DNA of 64,000 bases from Benincasa hispida (taxonomy: Eukaryota; Streptophyta; Magnoliopsida; Cucurbitales; Cucurbitaceae), in contig NC_052349.1 of the NCBI RefSeq assembly GCF_009727055.1, positions 43,545,302-43,609,301 of the forward strand, given 5' to 3'. A program made the translations under genes and the position numbers. Under the pieces are notes generated by a model. That model saw only the letters and a list, made by a program, of their open reading frames with translations. It did no database searches and was not told where the DNA came from. Below, piece by piece: positions 46,825 through 58,292 of the stretch. The first letter of the stretch is position 1. Each line of letters begins with the position of its first letter.

Positions 46825-49387
46825 AGTTTCTGATACTTCGATTTCATTTGTTGCAACGAAATAACGTTTACATTCATGATGGGTGAATTTCTACGTTGTT
46901 TTAAATGTTAATTTTGCTATGGATATGCCGGATTAATGGATGTTTTCGGGATGAATTGCCTCGGTCTATTTAATTCATTTTACATTTGCGATTGTTTGTA
47001 AAGGCCCTTATGTTTTTGGGCATAAATAATCATAATCGAGTCTATATTCAAAATGTTTGGAGTCTTGAGTCGTTCGTCGAAGTTCTAGGCAAAGGTTGCG
47101 GCTCTTCGAGGAAGAAGATGATCTAGGGTTGATCGCATCGTGTAGAAGAGGTTCTATGCGATCGCTGTGCATTGCATCGTGAAGATGAAGGACTATATGA
47201 TCGTGGTTGACACATCAATTGAACGATGGAGTATGCGATCAAAAGTTGATCGTATCGGGTTGACGATCGAGAATGCAATCGCTGAGTATCATTTAATGCG
47301 CATGCGAGCTAGACGATCGTTTAGGTTAGCAAGCTTCATCGCTTAGTAACTGACTAAACGATCGCTTAGCATCGCAAGGTAAATCGCTTTACCAATGCAC
47401 GCATCGGTTAGAACGATCAGACGCGTGTGTTCATTTTAAAGCACGTAGAACAATCGTTCAGGTTCAGCAAGCTTCATCCGCTTAGTACTGACTAAACGAT
47501 CGCTTGGTAACTCAGGTAAGATTGTTTACCTATCATCGCACTACAACTGATCGCATGGACGATCAGGCTTCGCAGCCTCGTCATCGTCTAATGCGATCGA
47601 TTTACTAAAGTTCTTATCATCTAGTGCACGCTGAACGATTCGTCTACTACTAAAGTTTGCTACACGATAAAGACCTTCTAGTGGTTCAAGACCTGTTTGC
47701 CTGTTGAACTAAGTTTGCTCGATGAAAAATGTAATACATAGGGTTTTTCATTCCGGTTTTTTTGGTTTAAAGGCTCATCCCGGTCCGTTAATCTATTTGT
47801 TTAATACATGCAATGTATGTTTTATATGTCATATGGTATGCACATATAGTAAATCCCACCTTAGGTTATGCATTGATCATGGCATCATCTCTTTATTGTA
47901 ATTGCTATAATTTAGAGAAGCATGATTTTTAATTATGTTAAGAGCATGCTCATGCATCATATAATATAAGAGTTATATTTATGCATGCATAAAAAGCATT
48001 TGACATGTGCCATCTTTATTATTATATTGTTATAGTATAAGGGTGAATGATAGCATGTTTGCTTGGTTATTACGCGTTATATAAAAGTTATATAGTAATG
48101 ACCGGACATTGCATGAATCATGACACATAGGTTACTTTATAATTGTTATAAAATGCCTCGTTATACGCAATTTTTTTTTAGTTGTTTCTTTTTAAGAGTT
48201 AAAGAGAAATTAGAACTAAAAGAAATAAGAAAGACAGGCATGCTCACTTAGGTTTAATTCATGGTTTTAAAATGTTTAAAACTTGGATCACATAGACCTA
48301 AGATCACGGTTTTATTTTGATTAGAAAGCCTAAGGCTTTAATCTTTTAATCAGTTTAATAGGATTAAATTGGCTAATAAAAGGTTAAAGTGTAGCAAATC
48401 TATCTATAAGGGACCTTTTATCTAAGGCGGGTTCTATCTAGGCTAGGGTATTTAAGTTGACGGAAACGTAACACCCCAACCTGGGAACTTATCTGGAAAG
48501 GTGAATTAGATAGATTTGATGCATGCATGCAAGTTAAGGTAAGTCCATTAAAGTGTTTAAATGTGACTACTTGAACTTGTTTATATTTCATAAACAAACG
48601 TTGTTTATGAGTAGGCTTTAAAAAGACCACTTAGACTAAAATCAGTAGTTGGATTGCCTAAGTTAATGAATCCCTAGGTAGAACATTCAGTGGGAGGTAC
48701 TTGGGGCATAAGATGTTTCACTTAAACCTTTCACTTTTCTCCTAAAATCCACACCGTAAGATCTATCCTTGGCCTCGCGGCACCTTTGGCGTGTCCCCCC
48801 AACGGATGGTGTTTGGGTAGGTCAATATCAAGGTAGATGGAGAGAATGTTCATAGTAAGTAGGAGCGGGAAGGGCAACAACATATCCCTCGATCTTCCTT
48901 GTTAGGTTGAATAAAGTTTCTGCGCATCGCCTCGAGGCACCCTGGGAGTGTCCCCCTAAAGGATGGCAGTTTTGCACGTTTCTTTATTTGATCTCCTGTA
49001 AGAGGATAAGGTAACGTAATCTCTTGTCCTAATCTGTCGTTTCCCTACGATAAGCGCATTAAGGCGGGACTCTGGCACTGAAAACAAGGGATTACACTTA
49101 CATGGAATAGTTAAAGGTTAACAATTCTGGACCGAAAAATGGTGGTTGTTAGGTTCAGTTCCAAGAGTTGGTTATGGCTAATGGTTGAGAATGTCTCATC
49201 CTAGTGAAGGGGCAACTAATCACCCCACCGATGGCGTTTTTCCTAACTCACTAAGGCATCATTGCAAAATAGAAGTCTATAACTTAGGGTACTTGAAACT
49301 GTTTTGCAAAACAAATTGGTTTAAAAGTGGTTTAGAACAATAATTCCCCTAATAAAGATTTGTTCGTATTTTCAGCAACTTTTTCAA
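46825..49387 (+). other. Long untranslated leader of the nested copia
   Basis: About 2.56 kb without an open frame between the primer-binding site and gag. 47070-47650 is crowded with cgatcg, aaacgatcg and gcgatcg words and has an imperfect duplication (47311-47396 and 47447-47535, both with gcaagcttcatc and gactaaacgatcgctt). 48770-48990 has two related gtgtcccccc/gtgtccccct blocks. The reverse of 48390-48500 resembles 4672-4790. Confidence 0.75.
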
Positions 49388-50276
49388 ATGGCTACAGTTA
49401 CCTTATTGTTGTTAAGCGCCAAAAAATTGACTAGCGATAATTTTTTCGACATGGAAACACATGATCACAACGATTCTAATCATCGAGGATCTCATGTTCA
49501 CTCTCACGGAGGTTTGTCCTCCTATTCCAGCTCCAAATGCCGCTCGAAATGTTCAGGAGGCATACGAGCGATGACAAGGGCGAATGAGAAGGCCCGGGCC
49601 TATATCTTGGCAAGTCTTTCTGACGTCTTGGCCAAGAAGCATGAGCCTATGGTCTCAGCCTGTGAGATCATGAAGTCCATGTGGGGAACGTTTGGACAAC
49701 CGTCTAAACTGTTTATGCATGAGGCTCTTAAATACATATTCAACTCCAAAATGCAAGAAGGCACCTCTGTTCGTGAACATGTGCTAAACATGATGGTCCA
49801 CTTCAATGTGGCGGAGTTAAATAGGTCTACCATTGATGAGGGCAGCCAGGTTAGCATAATCCTGCATTCTTTGCCGGAGAGCTTCCTGCACTTTGTTAGC
49901 AATGTGATTCTTAACAAAGTGAATATAACCTTACAACTCTCCTCAACGAGTTGCAGACATACCAATCTTTACTGAAAAGTATGGAGAGGAAGAAGGGTGA
50001 GACAAATGTTGCATCATTCTTAAGGACGTTCCATAGAGGTTCGACCTCAGGAACGAAGTCTGCACCTTCTACTTCTAACTCTGCAAAAGGGAAGAAGAAG
50101 AAGGGTGGTAAGGGAAAAGGGAAGGCACCTGCTAACCCACCGCCTATCGCCCCGAGGAGGCATCCACTAATTGCTAAGGGAAAGTGTTTCCATTGCAACT
50201 AAGATGGACATTGGAAGAGGAACTGTCCTCAGTATCTGAAGGAGAAGAAAGCAGCCAAGGCAGATAAAGGTAAATG
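49388..50276 (+). pseudogene. copia gag, frameshifted
   Basis: From MATVTLLLLSAKKL it reads NEKARAYILASLSDVLAKKHE, SMWGTFGQPS, EGTSVREHVLNMMVHFN (UBN2-type gag), then shifts frame near 49920-49950 to TYQSLLKSMERKKGETNVASF and a Lys-rich tail. The CCHC zinc knuckle CFHCN-stop-DGHWKRNC begins at 50185 but has a stop at 50200-50202. Gag would form the virus-like particle. Confidence 0.9.
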
Positions 50277-50766
50277 TGATTTACTTGTGCTCGAAACTTG
50301 TTTAGTGGAGAATGATGATTCTGCCTGGATAATTGATTCAAGCGCCACTAACCATGTTTGTTCTTCTTTTCAGGGGATTAGATCTTGGTGACAGTTGGAG
50401 GCTAGTGAGATGACGATGCAAGTAGGCACCGAGCACATCGTCTCAGCTGTGGCAGTGGGAGGACTTCAGTTAACTTTACATAATAGGTTTCTAATTTTAA
50501 ATGATGTATATATTGTTCCTGAACTAAAAAGGAACCTTATTTCTGTAAAGTGTTTATTGAAATGTAAATACATTATTTCTTTCAATTTGAGTAAAACGTT
50601 TATCCATAAAGTTGGTGTCTTTATTTGCACAACAAATCTGGAATCGAATTTGTATGTGCTAAGGCCGTTAGCCATTAACTCCCTCCATAATACTAAGATG
50701 TTCAGAACTGCCGTAACTCAATCAAAACGTCAACAAATTTCTCCAATAGAAAATGCCCAACTTTGA
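50277..50766 (+). pseudogene. copia protease region
   Basis: WIIDSSATNHVCSSF (from 50326) is the retropepsin active-site region; the usual D-S/T-G is D-S-S here (50335-50343), so the catalytic Gly is changed. It continues to ILNDVYIVPELKRNLISV. It would process Gag-Pol. Confidence 0.85.
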
Positions 50767-51675
50767 CATCTACATTTAGAGCACATAAATCTTAATAGGA
50801 TCGAGAGATTGGTGAAGAATGAAGTTCTAAGTGAGTTAGGAGAAAACTCTTTACCAGTGTGCGAATCTTGCCTTTAGGGTAAGATGACTAAACGACCTTT
50901 TATTGGAAAAGGTTCTAGAGCCAAGGAGCCTCTTGAGTTAGTACATTATGACCTTTGTGGTCCTATGAATGTGCGAGCCCGAGGTGGCTATGAGTATTTT
51001 ATCAGTTTTACTGATGATTACTCCAGGTATGGGTATGTTTATCTTTTGCAACAGAAGTCTGAATCCTTTGAAAAGTTCAAAGAGTTCAAGGCTAAAGTTG
51101 AAAACACATTAGATAGACAGATTAAAACACTTCAATCAAATCGAGGTGGAGAGTTTTTGGACTCCGCATTCCAGGACTATTTGATAGAACATGGAATCAT
51201 TTTCTAACTCTCAATGTCGGGTACACCTCAACAGAATGGTGTAGCGGAGAGGAGAAATAGGACCTTGTTAGACATGGTTCGTCGATGATGAGTTACGCTT
51301 CATTACCGGACTCGTTTTGGGGTTTCGCAGTGGAGATTGCGGTGTACATACTCAACTGTGTTCCCTCAAAGAGTGTTGCAAGAACACCTTTGGAGTTATG
51401 GAACGGGCGTAAAGCTAGTTTACATCATTTTCGTATTTGGGGTTGCCCTGCACATGTGCTTCAGGCTAATCCTAAGAATTTGGAACCACGATCGAGGTTA
51501 TGCCTCTTTGTAGGCTATCCCAAAGGTACACAAGGGGGTTATTTTTATGATCCAATGGAAAATAGGGTGTTTGTTTCAACAAATGCTATTTTCCTGGAGG
51601 AGGATCATACAAGGGAGCACAGTCCACAAAGCAAAGTTGTGTTGCGTGAGCTTTCCAATGAAACTATTGAAACTT
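50760..51675 (+). pseudogene. copia integrase, broken (left part of host gene)
   Basis: Reads EHINLNRIERL, CESCL-stop-GKM, LELVHYDLCGPMNVRARGGYEYF, then LQSNRGGEF where the family has SDRGGE, so the second catalytic Asp is Asn. Then GVAERRNRTLLDMV with a frameshift, DSFWGFAVEIAVYILNCVPSKS and the C-terminal FLEEDHTREHSPQSKV. A solo LTR interrupts the linker at 51676. Confidence 0.9.
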
Positions 51676-53504
51676 TGATAACTTGTAGAAGTACAAGTTA
51701 TTTATACTGCCTTATTTAGATATTACGGCCAAAAGAGAGAAAATATGCGTCGATTATATGAAAAATAGCTAAAGAATACAATAATTATAAATCATCGTAA
51801 TTACACCCACTAAAATTATTAAGATGGTAGAAAAGGATATTTCAAGTCTTTTTTGCAGGAAACCAAGTCACCGCTTGCGATCAAGGCTCAGAGAGAAACT
51901 GAACAACGCATCTCCGTCGCATTGCGCTCGTCAAATCAACACTGAAGAGACGATCAACGCAATGACGGCGCAATGCGATAATCGATCCAGAGCTAAACTT
52001 CAACCGCATGCGGACACACGATCGAAAGATGCAAATGAGCAACGCAAACACGAAAGATTGTGACACGTGTACAACTAACCGTTGTGCATATTCGACGGAC
52101 TGATTGCATAACAGAAGGAATATTTATTCCACCATTTTTAGACTTTCCATAACAACAAAGTGGGGACCACAAGTCAGAGAGTCAAAGCCTTCAACCTATA
52201 AATACCCTCAAAGAATTCACTGAAAGATATACTTGATACGGGGGGAAATTGATATGAGGCTATTGAGAGAGAGCTGATCTAAGTGTTGATCGGAAGAAAT
52301 TCGGGAAGAGAAGAGACTAGGGCGAGAGGTGAGTCTCAGTGCAAATCCCCGCCGTGAAGCTCTATATTTAGATCCCTTCTACCGATTGAGCAATCCTGTG
52401 AGGGAAGCTCATCCTTCCACTCACTCCATAGACGCCGGCAAGCAATTCTCCATTCCAGATCTGTGCCAAGACATTGGCGCTTATTTGTATTTGTTTCTAA
52501 CTCTAATTCATCAATTGTAGTTCATTTTATTAATCTTTTCATTCACAACCATGTATCAGACGTTAAATAGTATTATCGAATGTCTCGATCATTTCCATTT
52601 ACACTTCTCTGTCTATTTTCGTTCCTCCATAAATCATTTTCTCCATGATGTTTTCTTAATCCTTTGATGATTAATATGAATTAATCAAGTAACTTAATCT
52701 GTGCTAAAGAAATAAATATGTTTAGCTAAAGTATGCTAGACGACATCTTCACCTGTGAGAGCAGAAGTGAAGATGCCATTCTGATCTATCGAGAGAAGGT
52801 TAGAAGAATGTGTTAACTAAAGCAAGAAGTACTTCCAGAGATGGAAGCAACCTTGCGTTCATCATGTTCGTCCCTGTTTCACCAAAGAGCTGTGGGAAAC
52901 GTGGTCAATCACCGAGAGGTGTACGCTCAGGGAAAAGTGGAACCGTACTTATGCCTTTAACGTAATTAAGGAACTTGCGATCTTTGTACTAATTATTCTT
53001 TCTCTTTCTGTTTCACACATAAGTCTTGTCACTGCATGATATGATTTTTGTATAATCTTCACGGTCAGTCTCACCCTCAGTATCTTGTATCATGAAACTT
53101 GTATCTTGTATCATCATAGCTTAGGTTTATTTTATCGCAATTTACTTTTATTGCAATTTACTTTATTATCGCAGTTTTATCGCTTACCTTTACTTTATTA
53201 CTTATTAAATACCTGTACAAACAACCTTTTTATAAAATTGAAAAACCCCTAGTCGCATATATCACAAATATAACACAATAACCTAAAACAATCCCTGTGT
53301 TCGACCTCGGATCACACTAAGAAACTTGCGGTGAAATTATACTTGGTTTCAATGCAAGGAAACTTGTGACAACGCACAACATATTGCAAGAACATTCGTT
53401 AATAACGCATATCTAGAAGTAGTATCGCATATCATTGCATAAAATCTATGACAACAAGTTTATGGCATGGATTTGTAGTTTATAGATTCAAAACAAGCAT
53501 GTCA
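51676..53504 (+). repeat. Solo LTR in the nested copia, gypsy- or LARD-like
   Basis: TGATAACTTGTAG start and …AGCATGTCA end, 1829 bp, with perfect duplication aactt (51671-51675 and 53505-53509). Its first 30 bp hold an inverted pair (aacttgta, tacaagtt). A TATA box lies at 52197-52204. The phrase ccctgtgttcgacct lies at 53292-53306, as in the solo LTR at 11429-15169, so they are probably related. No coding domain. Confidence 0.9.
52197..52204 (+). promoter_or_regulatory. TATA box of solo LTR
   Basis: tataaata lies about 520 bp into the LTR and may still act as a promoter reading into downstream copia sequence. Confidence 0.5.
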
Positions 53505-53509
53505 AACTT

Positions 53510-54261
53510 CAACAAGAGTTGTTGAAGATCCTTCTGCATCAACAAGAGATGTTGATGGGAGTTCATCCAATAGGTTGGTTCCACCTCAGGAGTTGAGGGA
53601 ACCTCGATGTAGTGAGAGGGTTGCGAACCCACCCATTTGCTATCTGGGTTTCACGAAAATCCTTGCTATGGTAGCAGATGGCGACGTTGAGGATCTGTTG
53701 ACTTATAAGAAGGCAATGGAGGATGTTGACCGTGATGAATGGGTCAAGGCCATAGATCTCGAGATGGAGTCGATGTACTTCAACTCAGTATGAGATCTTG
53801 TAGATCAGCCTAATGGGTTTCGCCTTATAGGTTGTAAATGGATCTACAAGTGAAAACTAGGTACAAACCTTCAAGGCTCGACTTGTGGCAAAGGATTATA
53901 CCCAGGTAGAGGGAGTCAACTATAAGGAGACTTTCTCGTCTGTTTCCATGTTAAGTTGATCCGCATCCTCCTGTCCATTGTAGCTTATTATAATTATGAG
54001 ATCTGGTAAATGGACGTCAAGACGGCCTTTCTGAATGGCAATCTTGAGAAGACCATTTATATGGTGTAGCTCGAAGGATTAATAGCCTAAGGTCAAGAGC
54101 AAAAGGTTTGAAAACTGAATTAGTCCATTTATGGACTGAAACAAGCGTCTCGATCTTGGAACATATGATTTAATGTTACGATCAAGTCGTATGGCTTTGA
54201 CCAAAATGTTGATGAACCTTATGTCTACAAAAAGACCATCAATGCTTCAGTAGTCTTCTTA
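53510..54261 (+). pseudogene. copia RT, N-terminal half, heavily broken
   Basis: Reads ELREPRCSERVANPPICYLGF, YKKAMEDVDRDEWVKAIDLEMESMYFNS, then through several stops and shifts KWIYK, MDVKTAFLNG, SIYGLKQASRSW and DEPYVYKKTI. It resumes the host gene after the solo LTR. Confidence 0.88.
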
Positions 54262-55250
54262 GTGTTGTATGTAGACGATATCCTACTCATTGAGAATGAT
54301 ATAGGTCTACTGACTGCAGTTAAGAACTGGCTAGAGACCTCATTCCAAATGAAAGATTTGGGAGAGGCTCAGTTTGTTCTAGGTATACAGATCTTTCGAG
54401 ATCGTAAGAACAAAATGCTAGCACTATTTCAGGCATCATACATTGACAAGATGTTGCTCAAGTACTCGATGCAGGACTCCAAGAAGGGCCTACTGCCGTT
54501 CAGGCATGGAGTCACTTTGTCTAAGGAAATGTGTCCTAAGATGCCTCAAGAGATTGAGGAGATGAGACGGGTCCCATATGCATCTGTCGTTGGCAGTTTG
54601 ATGTACGCGATGCTCTGTACTCATCCAGACATATGCTACGCTATGGGCATCGTCAGTAGGTATCAGTCTAACCTAGGCCAGGGTCACTGGATCGTAGTGA
54701 AGAATGTCCTCAAATATCTTCAGAGAACGAAGGACTACATGCTCGTGTATGGTTCGAGGGATTTGTTCCTTATAGGATACACGGATTCTGACTTTCAGAC
54801 TGATAAGGACTCTCGTAATTCCACATCAGGGTCAGTCTTTACTCTTAATGGAGGAGCTATAGTGTGGTGAAGCACTAAGCAAGGGTGCATCGCCGACTCC
54901 ACTATGGAGGCGGAGTACGTAGCGGCTTGCGAAGCAACTAAGGATGCCGTTTGGCTCAAGAAGATCTTGACAGACCTGAAAGTTGTTCCAAATATGTCTA
55001 GGCCCATTACCCTTTATTATGATAATAGTGGGGTAGTGGCAAACTCTTAAGGAGCCAAGGAGTCACCGACGCGGTAAACACATAGAGCGGAGTATCATCT
55101 GATCCGCGAGATAGTGCATCAGGGGACGTGATCGTCACACAAATTGCTTCAAAGCACAATGTTGCTAACCTGTTATGAAGGCTCTCATGGCTACAGTGTT
55201 TGAGCGTCACCTACGGAGCATGGGTCTATAGGATCGCCCACGGCTGAACT
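54262..55250 (+). pseudogene. copia RT C-terminus and RNase H (left assembly copy)
   Basis: Has LYVDDILL (YVDD about 54268-54279), MKDLGEAQFVLGIQIF, YASVVGSLMYAMLCTHPDICYAMGIVSRYQS and YTDSDFQTDKDS, then a stop at 54868 (VW-stop-STKQ). After about 55040 there are many single-base indels relative to 55758-56141, which look like consensus errors rather than mutation. Confidence 0.88.
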
Positions 55251-55337
55251 AAGGCAAGTGGGAGATTTTATTGTACTGGGCTTTTATGCCCTAGTTTATT
55301 ATTTTGACTAAGTTTTTTGTACACCCCACTTCTCTTT

Positions 55338-55352
55338 AGGAAAAGTGGGAGA
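55338..55352 (+). other. Polypurine tract, nested copia
   Basis: aggaaaagtgggaga directly precedes the 3' LTR start at 55354. The duplicate assembly copy has it at 56245-56260. Confidence 0.8.
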
Positions 55353-55353
55353 T

Positions 55354-55732
55354 TGTTGAGGTTGATGCCCTAAAGTCTCGTGTCCCGTAGTTTGTAAACA
55401 GTATATACGACACCTGTGATTGTTAATATATGATATTTACTTCATATTTTGTTGTTTTGCTCGGTTATTTGTTTTATTTGCTTTACCAACAAACCAATAA
55501 ACATAAAATCTCTGGTTATCTGTATATGACTCAAGCATGTATGTGGTGACATACAAGTGGATCATGTCTTGAGTGATAACCAAAATGGTATGTAGTAAAT
55601 GAATAAATGAGGGAAACCTTATCCTGGTAACGCTAGGGATGCGGCCCATTTTGTGGAATAGTCACAAGTTTTGTGACTTATACAGATGGTTTGATCCTGA
55701 TCATTCGTGTGGGGACATACGAGCGGAAGCGT
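55354..55732 (+). repeat. 3' LTR start, left assembly copy
   Basis: TGTTGAGGTTGATGCCC to the gap edge. It equals 56261-56641 apart from missing or extra single bases (for example cgacacc for cgaacacc). Probably a low-quality contig end. Confidence 0.9.
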
Positions 55733-55757
55733 NNNNNNNNNNNNNNNNNNNNNNNNN
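55733..55757. other. Assembly gap of 25 N
   Basis: The fixed small size suggests a scaffolding gap of unknown true length. Flanking sequence overlaps itself by about 1 kb, so the true gap is likely negative (contigs that should have merged). Confidence 0.98.
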
Positions 55758-56141
55758 TGGGCATCGTCAGTAGGTATCAGTCTAACCTAGGCCAGGGTCA
55801 CTGGATCGTAGTGAAGAATGTCCTCAAATATCTTCAGAGAACGAAGGACTACGTATGGCTCAGAAAGTTCTTGACAGACCTGAAAGTTGTTCCAAATATG
55901 TCTAGGCCCATTACCCTTTATTATGATAATAGTGGGGTAGTGGCAAACTCTAAGGAGCCAAGGAGTCACCGACGCGGTAAACACATAGAGCGGAAGTATC
56001 ATCTGATCCGCGAGATAGTGCATCAAGGGGACGTGATCGTCACACAAATTGCTTCAAAGCACAATGTTGCTAACCTGTTTATGAAGGCTCTCATGGCTAC
56101 AGTGTTTGAGCGTCACCTACGGAGCATGGGTCTATAGGATC
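55758..56141 (+). pseudogene. copia RNase H (right assembly copy, 210-bp deletion)
   Basis: Begins exactly like 54644 (tgggcatcgtcagtagg) and follows it to ggactac (55852), then jumps to the equivalent of 54949, skipping about 210 bp (70 codons, in frame). It ends RHLRSMGL-stop. The reading frame is cleaner than the left copy: the indels there are absent here. Confidence 0.88.
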
Positions 56142-56260
56142 GCCCACGGCTGAACTAAGGCAAGTGGGAGATTTTATTGTACTGGGCTTTTATGCCCTAG
56201 TTTATTATTTTGTACTAAGTTTTTTGTACACCCCACTTCTCTTTAGGAAAAGTGGGAGAT

Positions 56261-58287
56261 TGTTGAGGTTGATGCCCTAAAGTCTCGTGTCCCGTAGTTT
56301 GTAAACAGTATATACGAACACCTGTGATTGTTAATATATGATATTTACTTCATATTTTGTTGTTTTGCTCGGTTATTTGTTTTATTTGCTTTACCACAAA
56401 CCAATAAACATAAAATCTCTGGTTATCTGTATATGACTCAAGCATGTATGTGGTGACATACAAGTGGATCATGTCTTGAGTGATAACCAAAATGGTATGT
56501 AGTAAATGAATAAATGAGGGAAACCTTATCCTGGTAACGCTACGGATGCGGCCCATTTTGTGGAATAGTCACAAGTTTTGTGACTTATCACAGATGGTTT
56601 GATCCTGATCATTCGTGTTGGGGACATACGAGCGGAAGCGTCCTATACAAAGAGTTTATATAAGACCTGACCATGAAGTGTTAATGTCTCGTTATATAAC
56701 ATCGTTCATGACAGAGACTTCATTTCATTAGGATGACCATAGGTAACATGACCTCAATCCTGAGTGAGTTGGGAATTCCTACCATTGAGGGCGTTCCTTT
56801 GATTTGTATGGATACGAGTGGCCAGGTCGCCGATTCAGACTTACCATTTTGGGGATTCATCTGATTTGGGAGTTGGGAACTCAGCTACACAAGATGGAAT
56901 TCACTCCTTCCCCGGGACAGGGGTAAGTAGATAGATGGCTTCTTTAAGAGCTGATTCTGGGGCTTGAACGATGTGGTGCCACACACCTTCTTTTAGACCG
57001 AGAGGTGTTCACACATAGTTAGACTATGTTGTATTGTTCATTAGAGGAATCGATGGTACTTCAGGAGTGAGATGTAACTACAAGGGAAAAACAGTAAATT
57101 GGCCCAGCTGTACTTACGAGCATCTGTGAAGGGTCATCGTACTCATGATTGGTCATATCCGATGGACACAGAAATATATGTATGGTAAGAAGAGTTCAGT
57201 TGTTGGTCTTTAGTGGAATCATTGACTGTTAACAGATGGTGTATCTCGTGGCTAAAGAGTTTAGCCAGCTATTCACGTACCGTTAGAGCTTTGAGCCACA
57301 GGTCCATTAGATCCCCTGGGTAGCTTGGATAAAGTCGAAAGCCAGTGTTTGGGTTAATTTGAAATGTTCAAATTGACAAGAGGTTATATAATTAGACTGG
57401 TTAATTATATATGATATAATTGGCTAAATGTATGAGATACATTATTTTGGAGGAAATTAGATATAAATATGATTTATATCAAATAGAGGAGAAAATACTA
57501 TAGTAGATATATGATATCAAACTATAGGATATAAATATAACATGATTATATTTATTAATTAAATTAATCGATTAATTATTTGATAATTAAACGATTGATC
57601 CACGTTCGGACGTGGGAAGTGGAGATGCGAAGGTTATAGTAACCGACGGATTAAAACAATGAAAATCGTTTTCATTTCAATCAATCGTGCATTCGTATTT
57701 CCCGCGCCCAAAAGAATCCGTGAAAGCGATCACAAGAGCCTATACGATAGAAACTCCTTCATCTAAACAATCGTCTACCTCACGCGTTCTCTAAATGATT
57801 GTATACATCTTTCCTAAACAATCGTTCAGTTTTTTCCTACATGATCGTGTAGCTCTACTATACGATAGCAGAGTTCATCTCCCACTTCCTTATCGTCTAC
57901 ATGACACCTTATCCTCCGTTCTACCAAACTCACCAGAGCCCACTCTTTGGGTTTTTGATGCCGAGGATACCTGGGTTTCTCTTGTGGTGGTGTCGTTCCC
58001 GCTGCATTGTTCATGTACGTTCGAATCGTGCTGTTGCAATTGTCATAGTTGTCGGGTGCCGGTAGATCGGTGGGAGGTTTTCTACTGCTGAGGGTTCAGA
58101 AATACGAAGACAATATTCATTTGGTATGAACCTTTTTTTCCTTATGAATTATTGTATTCTGAGCATGCCGATAATGAGTTTAATATGCATAACTGTATGT
58201 GTTGAATGTATGTCATTTGTGTTTCGGTCATTGTGAAATCGGAACGATCTAAACCCGCTCATGGAACTCTCGGTATAAGACCCTTCA
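56261..58287 (+). repeat. 3' LTR of the nested copia, complete copy
   Basis: TGTTGAGGTTGATGCCC start, …TAAGACCCTTCA end, 2027 bp. It is followed by the right target duplication tcaac (58288-58292). Clustered tacgatag, aacgatcg-type words lie at 57740-57900. Confidence 0.93.
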
Positions 58288-58292
58288 TCAAC
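58288..58292. other. Target-site duplication tcaac (right)
   Basis: It pairs with 44691-44695. Minus-strand integrase sequence of the host element resumes here. Confidence 0.93.

Larger units (their letters stand above)
44696..58287 (+). mobile_element. Nested copia element with two long LTRs (family A)
   Basis: 5' LTR 44696-46808, primer-binding site 46811, leader to 49387, gag from 49388, protease, integrase, RT, RNase H to about 55230, polypurine tract 55338-55352, then 3' LTR. The 3' LTR is broken by an assembly gap: its start appears at 55354 and again at 56261, ending at 58287. A 5-bp duplication tcaac flanks the whole. The interior is also split by a solo LTR (51676-53504). LTRs of about 2.0 kb and a leader of about 2.6 kb are long for copia. 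Stops and frameshifts in every gene make it non-autonomous. Confidence 0.94.

Noticed and set aside
46225..47650. The cgatcg word arrays as a CRISPR-like or satellite array
   Set aside because: Spacing and words are irregular, no constant repeat unit is present, and the sequence lies in a plant retroelement LTR and leader.
55673..56137. An open frame running through the N gap
   Set aside because: It crosses 25 N and joins LTR to RNase H; only the part after 55758 is meaningful.
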